Source of the DNA: Acidaminobacter sp. JC074
GTDB taxonomy: Bacteria; Bacillota; Clostridia; Peptostreptococcales; Acidaminobacteraceae
Direction of reading: 5' to 3'
Assembly (NCBI RefSeq): GCF_022496765.1
Contig: NZ_VANV01000003.1
Location: 148,001-212,000 of the forward strand
DNA: 64,000 nucleotides
The first letter of the stretch is position 1, and each line of letters opens with the position of its first letter. Below the pieces are notes generated by a model, which had not been told where the DNA came from, did no database searches, and saw only the letters and a list, made by a program, of their open reading frames with translations. The translations under genes and the position numbers were made by a program. Below are positions 23,942-32,416 of this stretch, one piece after another.

Positions 23942-24826
23942 ATGTCTTTTGAAAGTATTGAAAAAGAGTATTATAGAAAATGGTTTGAAGAAGGCTTAAA
24001 AGATCAAGCCCTCTTAATGGTGGAAAAGGCTTATAAAGACTATCCAGAACATCATGAGCAATTGCTGCTTGATCTGATTATGTTATACGGACAATTGAAG
24101 CAAGTAGACAAATGTAAGTCCTACTTTAATCATGCTTTAGACAAAGGTTACTGGTATCCATCTCCATATCTAAATGATATTTTGTTTACGCATGACTACC
24201 AAGAGGAAACTGTTAGGTGGGAAGAACTTTCAAAAAACTTACGTAAAAAACCCTTTATCAAAGTGGTTAAACCTATAAACTACAAGCCAACTAGAGCCAT
24301 GCCGCTTGTAGTAAGTCTTCATGGATGGGGTGAGGACTTAGAACTGTTTTCGAAGTTCTGGAAGAGTGACTTGATTGATGAAGACTATGTCCATCTTATG
24401 GTGGAATCGTCTCAGCAGATTGGCTACAAGCATTTTTCTTGGAATGACCGCGAAAGGGCGTTTAAAGATGTGGAGAAAGCAATAAAAGACTTAAAAGGGC
24501 GTTATGCCATTGGTGACATAATATTCACTGGTTTCTCTCAAGGTGCCACTCTGGCAATTGATATGGCTGCAAATAGCAAGCTTAAGAACATTAAAGGTTT
24601 CATTGCCTTATGTCCTGATCTTCCTGAATCTATAAAGGATCAAGAATTAGAACTGAAGGGGACAATTATAACTGGTGATTTAGATCATGCTTATGAATCC
24701 CAAGTTAAGCTAAAGGACTACTTAGGGTGTGATTTTGAAGTTGTAAAAGACTTTGGTCACTGGTTCCCAGAAGACCTATCTGAAAGACTTTCAAGAGCTT
24801 TAAGAAAGATAAGAAACAACTCGTGA
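23942..24826 (+). CDS. alpha/beta hydrolase (carboxylesterase type) with N-terminal helical repeat
   Basis: 294 aa. Residues 1-100 are helical and TPR-like (LKDQALLMVEKAYKDYPE, LDLIMLYGQLKQVDKCKSYF). Residues 110-294 form a phospholipase/carboxylesterase or dienelactone hydrolase-like domain: VVSLHGWGED, IIFTGFSQGATLAID (S199), TIITGDLDHAYE (acid D246 or D248) and FGHWFPED (H273). The fusion suggests that a protein partner directs the esterase. AAAGGAAA precedes the ATG. It converges on the YdeI-like gene. Confidence 0.75.
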   Translation: MSFESIEKEYYRKWFEEGLKDQALLMVEKAYKDYPEHHEQLLLDLIMLYGQLKQVDKCKSYFNHALDKGYWYPSPYLNDILFTHDYQEETVRWEELSKNLRKKPFIKVVKPINYKPTRAMPLVVSLHGWGEDLELFSKFWKSDLIDEDYVHLMVESSQQIGYKHFSWNDRERAFKDVEKAIKDLKGRYAIGDIIFTGFSQGATLAIDMAANSKLKNIKGFIALCPDLPESIKDQELELKGTIITGDLDHAYESQVKLKDYLGCDFEVVKDFGHWFPEDLSERLSRALRKIRNNS

Positions 24827-24848
24827 ATTTTCACAAGTTGTTTTTTTC
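24815..24848 (+). terminator. terminator between convergent genes
   Basis: Stem of 13 bp with one mismatch (24815-24827, 24830-24842), then seven T. The TGA of the upstream gene is in the stem, and the minus-strand gene also ends here. Confidence 0.75.
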
Positions 24849-25397
24849 TCCGTTTAAAATGCCAATGACTTTTAAACAACGTCTTATTTTTGTTTTTTCT
24901 TGTTTGGCATCCAAAATGTAGTGGATAAACATACGCCTCTGACTGTTTGTTTCCTTATTAAATAATTCAAGTGCATTATGTTCTTTTAGTAAATCTAGAA
25001 AAAAGTCTGGAATAGTTTGTTTGCCGGATTTAATTTTTTCCTCTTCAGCTTCGAGTTCAGGTAATTGTTCTATCAACTTTAAATCAAAAGTCTTTAGACC
25101 GAGTTCTGTCATTTGGCCAGATTCTATCAAGGCTTTCATACGTTTGATGTTACTGATTGACCAGTTACTTTTTTCTTTTCTCTTTGCAAAGTATTGGATG
25201 AACTTTATATCATCATAGGAGTTGGTAGTGGCGTCTATCCAGCCAAAACATAAAGCTGTTCTGACAGCATCTTCATAGCCCATCCCCTTGTCTAAATGCT
25301 TCTTTTTGTAGATGAAAATCTTTCTACCTACTGAATCATGATTTTTTTTTAACCAGTTTCTAAAATCTTCTTTTGATTTAAAATCTAGAATCTCCAT
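24831..25397 (-). CDS. YdeI/OmpD-associated family protein
   Basis: 188 aa. The start (FKSKEDFRNWLKKNHDS), IFIYKKKHLDKGMGYEDAVRTALCFGWIDATTNSYDD, and IQYFAKRKEKSNWSISNIKR match the YdeI family, whose members are linked to bacteriocin or antimicrobial peptide tolerance in some bacteria but are biochemically undefined. It begins 3 bases after the upstream threonine aldolase gene stops, so they are co-transcribed. Confidence 0.8.
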   Translation of the reverse strand: MEILDFKSKEDFRNWLKKNHDSVGRKIFIYKKKHLDKGMGYEDAVRTALCFGWIDATTNSYDDIKFIQYFAKRKEKSNWSISNIKRMKALIESGQMTELGLKTFDLKLIEQLPELEAEEEKIKSGKQTIPDFFLDLLKEHNALELFNKETNSQRRMFIHYILDAKQEKTKIRRCLKVIGILNGEKNNL

Positions 25398-25400
25398 CTA

Positions 25401-26414
25401 TTAGCCTTCTTTTATGATTTCTATCAGCTTATCTACTTGTGATTGATCTGTAGCCCAAGAAGTTACCAAACGGATAGCAGCATAATCCTCATCAATCTGG
25501 TCCCATATGTAAAAAGAGAAATGCTCTTCTAATTTCTTTATAAGAGTCATATTTAATATAGGGAAGATCTGATTGGTATTTGAATCTGTATAGAGTTTAT
25601 GACCTGCTTGGATAAATGCTTCTTTCATACGCATGGCTTCTTGATTGGCATAAGCAGCTAGCTTAAAAATCAACTCATCTTTGAATAGCTCATCAAACTG
25701 AATGCCTAGAAGTCTACCTTTTGCAAGCAGTGCACCTCTTTGTTTGATTAAGTAGCGCATGTCTCTTTTAAGATTTGGATTAGAGATAATGAATGCTTCT
25801 CCAAGGATGGCACCGTTTTTAGTACCCCCTATAAAAAAGGCGTCAGTTAACTCAGCAAGGTCTTTTAGTGTTACGTCACTTGATACGATTGCTGTAGCCA
25901 GTCTAGCACCGTCAAGGTATAAAAGAAGGTCATTGTCTTTACAAACCTTGTTAAGAGCTGTTAATTCTTCTTTTGAATATGTTGTGCCTACTTCTGTAGG
26001 ATTTGATATATAAACCAGTCTAGGTTTTACCATATGCTCATCTGCATGATACTTGACTTGGTCAATGACTTGATGAGGCTTCACTTTGCCGTCATCAGAT
26101 GTAACTGTAATCACCTTGTGTCCTGTTGCTTCAATAGCACCAGTCTCGTGAACATTAATATGACCAGAATCAGCTGATATACATGCTTCATGTGGTCTTA
26201 AAAAGGAGCTGATGGCAAGAAGATTGGTTTGGGTACCACCTGAAATAAGGTGGACATCTACATGGTCGCCTGTGAATTCCTTTATTCTTTTTACTGCATT
26301 TTCAGTATACATATCTTCTGTATAGCCCTCTGCTTGAACCATGTTTGTTTCATGAAGTCTATTTAGGATATTGATATGCATGCCTTCGCTATAATCATTT
26401 TTAAAACTGTACAT
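25401..26414 (-). CDS. low-specificity threonine aldolase family (PLP)
   Basis: 337 aa, fold type I PLP enzyme. SGGTQTNLLAISS, the substrate region DSGHINVHETGAIE, YISNPTEVGTTYS, LYLDGARLA and the PLP lysine in FFIGGTKNGA (K199) match threonine aldolases, which split threonine or allo-threonine to glycine and acetaldehyde. GGAGG lies before the ATG. It heads a two-gene minus-strand operon with the YdeI-like gene. Confidence 0.87.
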   Translation of the reverse strand: MYSFKNDYSEGMHINILNRLHETNMVQAEGYTEDMYTENAVKRIKEFTGDHVDVHLISGGTQTNLLAISSFLRPHEACISADSGHINVHETGAIEATGHKVITVTSDDGKVKPHQVIDQVKYHADEHMVKPRLVYISNPTEVGTTYSKEELTALNKVCKDNDLLLYLDGARLATAIVSSDVTLKDLAELTDAFFIGGTKNGAILGEAFIISNPNLKRDMRYLIKQRGALLAKGRLLGIQFDELFKDELIFKLAAYANQEAMRMKEAFIQAGHKLYTDSNTNQIFPILNMTLIKKLEEHFSFYIWDQIDEDYAAIRLVTSWATDQSQVDKLIEIIKEG

Positions 26415-26450
26415 AATTGCCTCCTTTATCCATTATAAAAGATAGATAAG

Positions 26451-26474
26451 AAAAAAGAAACCTTATTGGTTTCT
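26451..26474 (-). terminator. minus-strand terminator of the LRR gene
   Basis: On the minus strand AGAAACC/GGTTTCT (loop AATAA) is followed by six T; the stop codon lies in the loop. Confidence 0.65.
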
Positions 26475-26963
26475 ATGGATTCTCACTTCATTACAGCCCA
26501 TAAAGGCTTTTTCGTGAATAATGGTATCCTCAGGCACATAAATATCTGTTAGTGCTGTGCAGTCTTTAAAGGCCATGCCGTGGATACGTTTGGTGCCTTT
26601 GTTAATATAAACAGTTTTCAAATCTTTACATTGATTGAATGTAAAGGGGATAATTTCTTTAAGTGAACCTGGAATTTCAATGGTTTCAATGGCCATTCTA
26701 GTTAATGCGTACTGCCACATGTCATCCAGATGACTTGGAAGCTTGATGGTCTTTAGGTTTTCGCAACCATCAAAAACAAACCCACCAATTTGCGTCACTG
26801 TGTCTGGTATTTCAACGGATGTAATCTCTGTATGATTTTTAAATAATTTGTCTCCTAATATAGAAACGGTAATATTTTGTGGAAATTCAACACTAGAAGA
26901 ATTGCCATTATAGCCTGTTAAACAGTATGTACCATCTGGTACTGCCTTGTAATAAAAACTCAT
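26463..26963 (-). CDS. BspA-type leucine-rich repeat (LRR_5) protein
   Basis: 166 aa with about five repeats of the treponemal/BspA LRR kind: ITSVEIPDTVTQIGGFVFDG, NLKTIKLPSHLDDMWQYAL, IETIEIPGSLKEIIPFTFNQ, DLKTVYINKGTKRIHGMAFK, ALTDIYVPEDTIIHEKAFMG. No signal peptide is seen, so it is probably cytoplasmic and protein-binding. The ATG at 26963 is preferred since GGAGGA precedes it by 5 bases; the TTG at 26975 belongs to the ribosome site. Confidence 0.85.
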   Translation of the reverse strand: MSFYYKAVPDGTYCLTGYNGNSSSVEFPQNITVSILGDKLFKNHTEITSVEIPDTVTQIGGFVFDGCENLKTIKLPSHLDDMWQYALTRMAIETIEIPGSLKEIIPFTFNQCKDLKTVYINKGTKRIHGMAFKDCTALTDIYVPEDTIIHEKAFMGCNEVRIHRNQ

Positions 26964-27005
26964 GATGTCCTCCAATCAGGCTTATTATATCATACTCTCA
27001 TGAAA

Positions 27006-27037
27006 AATAAAGAAGATTGATAAAAATATATCAATCT
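27006..27037 (-). terminator. minus-strand terminator of the glycosyltransferase gene
   Basis: AGATTGATA/TATCAATCT (27014-27022, 27029-27037) followed on the minus strand by a T-rich tract. Confidence 0.6.
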
Positions 27038-28116
27038 ATAAATGCTTGGTCATATGTCTCGATGATTGAGTCCCAGTCATAAGGCTTACAAAGGTCTCTG
27101 TAGCTTTTATGATCTTTTTCATCAAGTGCATTTCTAAGCTTATCGATAAACTCATCTTGTGTTTCGTAAAAGATTTCAGGATTTTCCTTAATCTTATATA
27201 AGTCTGGATAGGTCAGCCTGTTTGGAAGAATAGGGTAGGTATCCATGTAGATGGCTTCCATAACCGAGATGCCAAAGAAATCGTGTATACTTGTTACTGG
27301 TAAAATATCGGCTGCTTGTAGCCATGAAGAGTATGTTTCTTTTGTCATAAAACCTGTAACAAGGACATCTTCTTTAAAGTATTCAAGACCATGGCTTAAA
27401 CTCTTTGGTGCATTTTTATAAACTTCACCTAGAAGGGCAAGCTTAAAGGCATAACCTTCTTTTCTAAGTGTGATTAAGGCATCAAAGAAATCGGCAGGGT
27501 TTTTATCAAACTCCCATCTGTGGTTCCATAGAATTAAAGGTTCTTGACCCCTATAAGGTAAATCTACTTCAATGTCATGGTGTTTTAAGTGGATGCCGAT
27601 TGGTAAGACCTGAGATTTTTTATATAGTTCTTCAATGGTCTTATGTCTCTTGTCTGGCATGGCTTTTAGAATCTTTCTCATGGCTTCATAAAATGATGTC
27701 ATGTTGTGTTTGGAGTTAAAAAGAATCTTATCAGCAACCAAGGCAGAGTTGTAGTTCATAAAACCGTAATGCAAATCTCGATTGTTCCTTTTGTCTTCGC
27801 CATCTTCTTTCCATGGATAAGCCATTTGGTTCTCATGAAAATACAAAAATATTTTCTTATCTTTGACTTTCTCTTTGGCAAGTGCAACAAAAGTTGCCAA
27901 ATCAAGCATGTCTGTGGCTAAGATGATATCAGGATCAAAATCTAAGTCTAGATACATTTGAGCCAGTGTATATGCGCCACCATACATGCGCCATTTCCAA
28001 AACTTACCTGGCAAGCTTAAAATCTCAATATGATGATTCGAGTTATTTTTGAACTGATCTGCCCATGATTTGTGTGAACCTGAGTAGAAGGGTTCGATTA
28101 ATAGAATTTTTTTCAT
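27031..28116 (-). CDS. GTDC1/tRNA-queuosine alpha-mannosyltransferase-like glycosyltransferase
   Basis: 361 aa, GT-B fold. The start LLIEPFYSGSHKSWADQ, LSLPGKFWKWRMYGGA, IFLYFHENQMAYPW, DLHYGFMNYNSALVADKILF and MPDKRHKTIEELYKKSQVLP closely follow the DUF3524 domain of eukaryotic GTDC1, identified as the tRNA-queuosine alpha-mannosyltransferase. The C-terminal half has WNHRWEFDKNPADFFDAL and HDFFGISVMEAIYMDTYPIL, also GTDC1-like. A likely role is adding mannose to queuosine in tRNA(Asp); the bacterial substrate is unproven. No queuosine-synthesis genes are nearby. PlsY is upstream 36 bases away. Confidence 0.75.
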   Translation of the reverse strand: MKKILLIEPFYSGSHKSWADQFKNNSNHHIEILSLPGKFWKWRMYGGAYTLAQMYLDLDFDPDIILATDMLDLATFVALAKEKVKDKKIFLYFHENQMAYPWKEDGEDKRNNRDLHYGFMNYNSALVADKILFNSKHNMTSFYEAMRKILKAMPDKRHKTIEELYKKSQVLPIGIHLKHHDIEVDLPYRGQEPLILWNHRWEFDKNPADFFDALITLRKEGYAFKLALLGEVYKNAPKSLSHGLEYFKEDVLVTGFMTKETYSSWLQAADILPVTSIHDFFGISVMEAIYMDTYPILPNRLTYPDLYKIKENPEIFYETQDEFIDKLRNALDEKDHKSYRDLCKPYDWDSIIETYDQAFID

Positions 28117-28133
28117 TATATTTCCTCAAAAGA

Positions 28134-28154
28134 ATAAAAAGTCCCATAGGGACT
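28134..28154 (-). terminator. minus-strand terminator after plsY
   Basis: AGTCCC/GGGACT with a 3-base loop (28140-28154), followed on the minus strand by TTTTTATTC. It abuts the TAG stop of plsY, so read-through into the glycosyltransferase gene would be needed for an operon. Confidence 0.6.
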
Positions 28155-28743
28155 ATTTGTCAAACAAAGTTGTTTTAGATTCATTTCCAGATAGTAATCT
28201 TTGTATGTTGGCTCTGTGCTTGAATACGATCAAAGCACCTAAGAAGATTGAGCCTATTCTTACAATTGGTGAATCATATAAAATCCAAAATGTGATTGGA
28301 TAGATAATCGCTGCTGTAATTGATGCAAGTGATACATACTTAGTTGTCTTAATAACACCAAACATGTAGATGAATAAGCCAAGTGCAACAAGTGGGTTGG
28401 TACCAATGATCATACCACCGGCTGTTGCAACACCTTTACCACCTTTAAAACCAAGTGTAATTGGGTAGCAGTGACCGATAACTGCAAAGATTGCACATAA
28501 GACTGCGCCATCCATACCTAAGACCATCTGACCGATAATAGCAGGTATAACACCTTTTAGAACATCACCTATAAGCGCGTAGAGTGCTGCTTTTTTGCCA
28601 ACCGTTCTTAAAACATTGGTTGCCCCAGCATTACCAGACCCATGTTCTCTCACATCGATGTTGCCCATCATTTTGCCAACAAGATAAGAACAAGGGATTG
28701 TTCCAATTAAATAACCTACTATAATTAATAAAATGTAATTCAT
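28153..28743 (-). CDS. plsY: acyl-phosphate:glycerol-3-phosphate acyltransferase
   Basis: 196 aa integral membrane enzyme that makes lysophosphatidate from acyl-phosphate in phospholipid synthesis. The three PlsY motifs are visible: SYLVGK with DVREHGSGNAGATNVLR, GHCYPITLGFKGGKGVATAGG, and VSLASI followed by HRANIQRLLSGNESK. Several membrane segments and normal length. The ATG at 28743 follows GGAGG by 6 bases; an ATG at 28755 lies 5' of that site. The presence of PlsY fits the PlsX/PlsY route of Gram-positives. Confidence 0.96.
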   Translation of the reverse strand: MNYILLIIVGYLIGTIPCSYLVGKMMGNIDVREHGSGNAGATNVLRTVGKKAALYALIGDVLKGVIPAIIGQMVLGMDGAVLCAIFAVIGHCYPITLGFKGGKGVATAGGMIIGTNPLVALGLFIYMFGVIKTTKYVSLASITAAIIYPITFWILYDSPIVRIGSIFLGALIVFKHRANIQRLLSGNESKTTLFDK

Positions 28744-28816
28744 AAATGCCTCCATTCCTTAATATGATACCATTAATTGTTCCCTTGTTCTAGTATAAAT
28801 ATTGAATTTTTCTAAT

Positions 28817-28878
28817 CAGGTATTAATACCTGGTCATAAGTGTGTTTGTTTCTCATTCCATTTTTTATATGATACAAT
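28817..28878 (+). promoter_or_regulatory. 16-bp perfect palindrome and promoter of the hydrolase-ABC operon
   Basis: CAGGTATTAATACCTG (28817-28832) is a perfect palindrome, 18 bases before a possible -35 TTCTCA (28850-28855), 17-base spacer and -10 TACAAT (28873-28878). It is a candidate operator for the response regulator or another factor. Confidence 0.45.
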
Positions 28879-28902
28879 TAAATGAGTCGAAAGGAGCATG
28901 TG

Positions 28903-29790
28903 ATGATAAAGAAATTAAACCAAGATGTATCCGTGTTTTACGAGCATTGGCAAGCAAAAGAAGCAGAAAAAGGTGTCGTACTTTTAGTACACGGCATGGC
29001 TGAGCATATTATGAGATACAATGAATTTGCAACCTATTTATCAAATAGTGGTTATCATGTCTATGGATATGATCAAAGAGGTCATGGCAAGACTGCTGGA
29101 AGCGTAGATAACTTAGGCTATTTTGGGCCTGGTGGTTGGCATGCGGTTGTTGAAGATGTAAAAGATATGGCAGCATTTATAAGAGAAACACATGAGTGTC
29201 CAGTTTATTTATTTGGACATAGTATGGGGTCGTTTGTATCAAGAGACTTTGCATCTAAGTATTCTCATATGATAGATGGTTTAATTTTATCAGGTACAGG
29301 TTATAAGTCTGGTCTAACAGGCCAGATTATGATTGGATTAGCCTCTTTACAGACTGCTCTTAGAGGACCTAAATATCCAAGCAAGTTGATCAGTGGTATG
29401 TCTAACAATGTTTTTAACTCAAAGTTTAAACCTTTAAGAACAGAATTTGATTGGTTATCAATTGATGAAACCAATGTAGACACTTATATAAATGATCCTT
29501 ATTGCGGGACTGTATTTTCTTCAAGTTTTTATAAAGATCTTTTTACAGCAGTAGAAAGAGTTAATAAAGAGGATCGCGTATTAAACATACGTCATGATTT
29601 GCCTATTCATATATTTTCGGGTGAAGATGACCCTGTAGGTGGTCATGGTGATGGTGTTAAGAAGGTTTATAAGCTCTTTAGTAAACATGATGTCAGTATG
29701 AAACTCTATAAGGGGCGTCACGAAATGCTTAATGAAGATAATAAAGATCAGGTATATAAAGACATATTGGAATGGCTAGATACAAAGTAG
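28903..29790 (+). CDS. alpha/beta hydrolase, monoacylglycerol lipase/lysophospholipase-like
   Basis: 295 aa. Hydrolase_4-type signs: VVLLVHGMAEHIMRYNEFA, YGYDQRGHGKTAG, VYLFGHSMGSFVSRDF (S107), IFSGEDDPVG (acid) and GRHEMLNE (His). Such enzymes split monoglycerides or lysophospholipids. The ATG at 28903 follows AAAGGAG by 6 bases; the upstream ATG at 28882 would place it in the ribosome site. It is 10 bases before the response-regulator gene, so it leads the envelope-stress operon and might act on membrane lipids altered by the toxic agent. Confidence 0.85.
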   Translation: MIKKLNQDVSVFYEHWQAKEAEKGVVLLVHGMAEHIMRYNEFATYLSNSGYHVYGYDQRGHGKTAGSVDNLGYFGPGGWHAVVEDVKDMAAFIRETHECPVYLFGHSMGSFVSRDFASKYSHMIDGLILSGTGYKSGLTGQIMIGLASLQTALRGPKYPSKLISGMSNNVFNSKFKPLRTEFDWLSIDETNVDTYINDPYCGTVFSSSFYKDLFTAVERVNKEDRVLNIRHDLPIHIFSGEDDPVGGHGDGVKKVYKLFSKHDVSMKLYKGRHEMLNEDNKDQVYKDILEWLDTK

Positions 29791-29800
29791 TGGAGGCAAG

Positions 29801-30511
29801 ATGAGAAGATCAAAGATCTTGGTTGTAGAAGATGAAAGAGAGATAGGATTACTTCTAAAAAAATATTTGGAGGTAGAAAACTACGATGTGGTCTGCAAAG
29901 AAGACGGCAAAAGAGGCTTGAATGCCTTTAATGAAGATGTTTTTGATTTAGTTATTTCAGACATAATGATGCCAGAAATGGATGGTGTTGCCTTATGTAA
30001 GGCCATTAGGAAAATTTCAAATGTACCTATTATTTTTCTAACGGCTAAAGATGATGAAGTGGACAAGCTATTGGGTCTTATGCAAGGGGCAGATGATTAC
30101 ATCACAAAGCCTTTTAGCATCAAGGAAGTGGTAGCACGTGTGAAGGCGATTTTGAGAAGGTATTTAGAACTCAGTCAAGGTGTTATTCCTGTGGCGATAC
30201 TTGAAGGCGAAGATATTTCCATTGATTTTACAAACAATACAGTTATAAAAAATGGTCAAGAAGTCAGCCTCAGGACAAAGGAATATGAAATACTTGAGCT
30301 TCTAGCCAAACAACCAGATAAGGTTTTCTCCAAAGGTCAAATATTTGAAAAAGTATGGGGTTCTGAATACCTAGGTGACGATAATACCGTAATGGTTCAT
30401 ATAAGAAGAATAAGAAACAAATTAGAAGACGATCCTAATGAGCCAAGATATATCCAAACTGTTTGGGGACTAGGTTATAAGTTTACATTGAAAGATGAAT
30501 CAGATGAATAA
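29801..30511 (+). CDS. OmpR/PhoB-type response regulator
   Basis: 236 aa. Receiver domain with KILVVEDERE, the phosphoacceptor VISDIMMPEMDG (D54), FLTAKD and DDYITKPFSIKEV (lysine), then a winged-helix DNA-binding domain (LRTKEYEILELLAKQPDKVF, VMVHIRRIRNKLEDDP, IQTVWGLGYKF). Its gene overlaps the kinase gene by 17 bases. It probably activates the operon with the ABC genes; the palindrome at 28817 is a candidate target (inference). Confidence 0.93.
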   Translation: MRRSKILVVEDEREIGLLLKKYLEVENYDVVCKEDGKRGLNAFNEDVFDLVISDIMMPEMDGVALCKAIRKISNVPIIFLTAKDDEVDKLLGLMQGADDYITKPFSIKEVVARVKAILRRYLELSQGVIPVAILEGEDISIDFTNNTVIKNGQEVSLRTKEYEILELLAKQPDKVFSKGQIFEKVWGSEYLGDDNTVMVHIRRIRNKLEDDPNEPRYIQTVWGLGYKFTLKDESDE

Positions 30512-31517
30512 AACATATGTAAGAAGCACAGTCATAGTTTTGATTTTTATTGCCATGATTGTGTCATTTATAAATCAAACAAATCAGCTTGCCTATGTTC
30601 TTTTAGGCGTGCTTCTTTTGAGTCTATATTTACTCTGGGGAGATTTAAAGGATAAGAAGGATTTAAAAGAGGTTCTTTCGAGTTTGAATCATTTTTCTGA
30701 ATCCAAGAAAACAAAGAAAATTCTTGTTCATGGTGATTCGACTTACAAGGACTTAATTTTAAAGCTCAATATGCTTTATGAGGCTTATGAGACCATTGAT
30801 GTTGAAAAAAGAGTCCAGGCAGAAAGATCAAAGCAGCTCTTATCTAACTTATCACATGATATCAGAACGCCTTTAACGTCAATAATTGGTTATGTGGATG
30901 CATTAAATGATGGTGTTATCACAGATGAAGAAGAACTGAAAGAGTTTTTTGAGATTCTTTCTATGAAGTCTAAAAATCTCAAACATCTGACAGAACAGAT
31001 TTTTAATGTGGCTCGTATTGATGCTGAAGATGTCATGATGGCTTTTGAATACCTTGAACTCAATGAGTTTTTAAGGAATATCGTCATTGATTTTATACCT
31101 CAATTTGAAAAGTATGAGATTGATTTTATCAATGAAATCAAAGAAGTCAGATATATGGTCTATGCAGATAAAATTGCCCTTACCAGGGTTTTTCAGAACA
31201 TTCTTAAAAATGCCATTCAACACGGTAAAGACGGTAAAGTTATTGGAGTAAGAACTAGAATTGAAAACACCTATTACAGAGTGATTATATGGGATAAGGG
31301 CAAGGGGATTCCAAAGGCCAAACAGCAGCATATCTTTGAACGCCTCTTTAAGGTGGATGATGCCAGAAAATTCGGCGCATCCAACTCTGGCCTAGGTATG
31401 TCTATTGCTAAAAAAATTGTCTTAAAGCATAATGGTCGAATTGATCTAAAAAGTCAGGAAAACCAGTTGACTGAGTTTTTCGTAGAGTTACCAATATTGA
31501 AAGAGTTAAAGATATGA
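30495..31517 (+). CDS. intramembrane-sensing histidine kinase
   Basis: 340 aa. Two membrane helices (about 12-27 and 34-49) are separated by only a few residues (NQTNQL), so there is no outside sensor domain; this is the BceS/LiaS-like layout in which the partner transporter senses the drug. The H-box is NLSHDIRTPLTSIIGY (H121), with ILKNAIQHG (N), DKGKGIP (G1) and GLGMSIAKKIV (G2). It overlaps both the response-regulator gene and the first ABC ATPase gene (4 bases), so one transcript is certain. AGA-rich codons as in the neighbours. Confidence 0.9.
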   Translation: MNQMNKTYVRSTVIVLIFIAMIVSFINQTNQLAYVLLGVLLLSLYLLWGDLKDKKDLKEVLSSLNHFSESKKTKKILVHGDSTYKDLILKLNMLYEAYETIDVEKRVQAERSKQLLSNLSHDIRTPLTSIIGYVDALNDGVITDEEELKEFFEILSMKSKNLKHLTEQIFNVARIDAEDVMMAFEYLELNEFLRNIVIDFIPQFEKYEIDFINEIKEVRYMVYADKIALTRVFQNILKNAIQHGKDGKVIGVRTRIENTYYRVIIWDKGKGIPKAKQQHIFERLFKVDDARKFGASNSGLGMSIAKKIVLKHNGRIDLKSQENQLTEFFVELPILKELKI

Positions 31518-32416
31518 TAATAGAGTTAAAAAACTTGTCTAAGGTTATCAAGGGCAAAAGGCTGTTAAAGCAGGTTTCTTTAGGTGTTGAAGCAGGTTCT
31601 ATCTATGGCTTAATAGGTTCTGACCATTCAAGAAAGAGCCTCTTGATTAAAATTATGCTTGGCTTGTCATTAGCGACTGAAGGAGGGGTTCATTTTTTTG
31701 ATGAACCCTTTAGAAGTGACATGTTAAAGGAAATCGGTGTTTCTATCGATGAAATCAGCTTTTATAAGAATTTCACAGGTAAAGAGAATATCCTTTATTA
31801 TCTAGAAAACTACAAAGATAAGTTTTTAGATATAGACAAGGAAGGTCATATTGAGTATTACTTTAAGAAGTTTGACCTTTTTACCAATATGAATATGGAG
31901 GTAGAAAAGTATTCCTTGGGTATGCTTCAAAAGCTTAGAATCATAAGAGCCTTGATCATAGAACCCAAGATACTTATCTTAGATGAACCGGCAAAATCTT
32001 TAGATCCTGTTGCCTTGAAGGCTTTAAAAGATGAGCTGATAAAGCAATCTGAGGCTGGTGTTACTATTTTTATTGCAACATCAATGCTGGACTTTATCTC
32101 AGATTTGGCCAGTCATATTGGTATTTTGCATTATGGTGAAATCATCTATGAGATGGAGACTGATAAAAGGGAAGAAAATCAGCAGTCTTTTTTAGAAATA
32201 CATTCTGATGACCTGCCTAAGCTGATTTTAACCATTGAAAGGCAGTTAAGCATCTTTGATTATGAAGTGATTCATGATCATGTCATTAGAATCACAGAGA
32301 AGGTTGATAATAACTTGGTTATCAAAACTTTGATTGAAAATGATATTCAGATATCTCATGTAAAAGATGGATTTAAAAGTTTAGAGGAAATTTTTCTGGA
32401 GGCAGTAGGGGATTAG
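31514..32416 (+). CDS. ABC transporter ATPase with degenerate Walker A and H-loop
   Basis: 300 aa, BcrA-like. Walker A reads GSDHSRKS (35-42): the glycines at positions 4 and 6 are His38 and Arg40. The H-loop histidine position is S190 (FIATSML). In contrast, the signature YSLGML (133-138) is the normal BcrA-type form and Walker B ILILDEP is intact. This subunit probably cannot hydrolyse ATP at its own Walker A but can supply the signature to a partner, namely the ATPase at 33124 whose defects are complementary. It is followed directly by a permease gene. Confidence 0.88.
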   Translation: MIIELKNLSKVIKGKRLLKQVSLGVEAGSIYGLIGSDHSRKSLLIKIMLGLSLATEGGVHFFDEPFRSDMLKEIGVSIDEISFYKNFTGKENILYYLENYKDKFLDIDKEGHIEYYFKKFDLFTNMNMEVEKYSLGMLQKLRIIRALIIEPKILILDEPAKSLDPVALKALKDELIKQSEAGVTIFIATSMLDFISDLASHIGILHYGEIIYEMETDKREENQQSFLEIHSDDLPKLILTIERQLSIFDYEVIHDHVIRITEKVDNNLVIKTLIENDIQISHVKDGFKSLEEIFLEAVGD

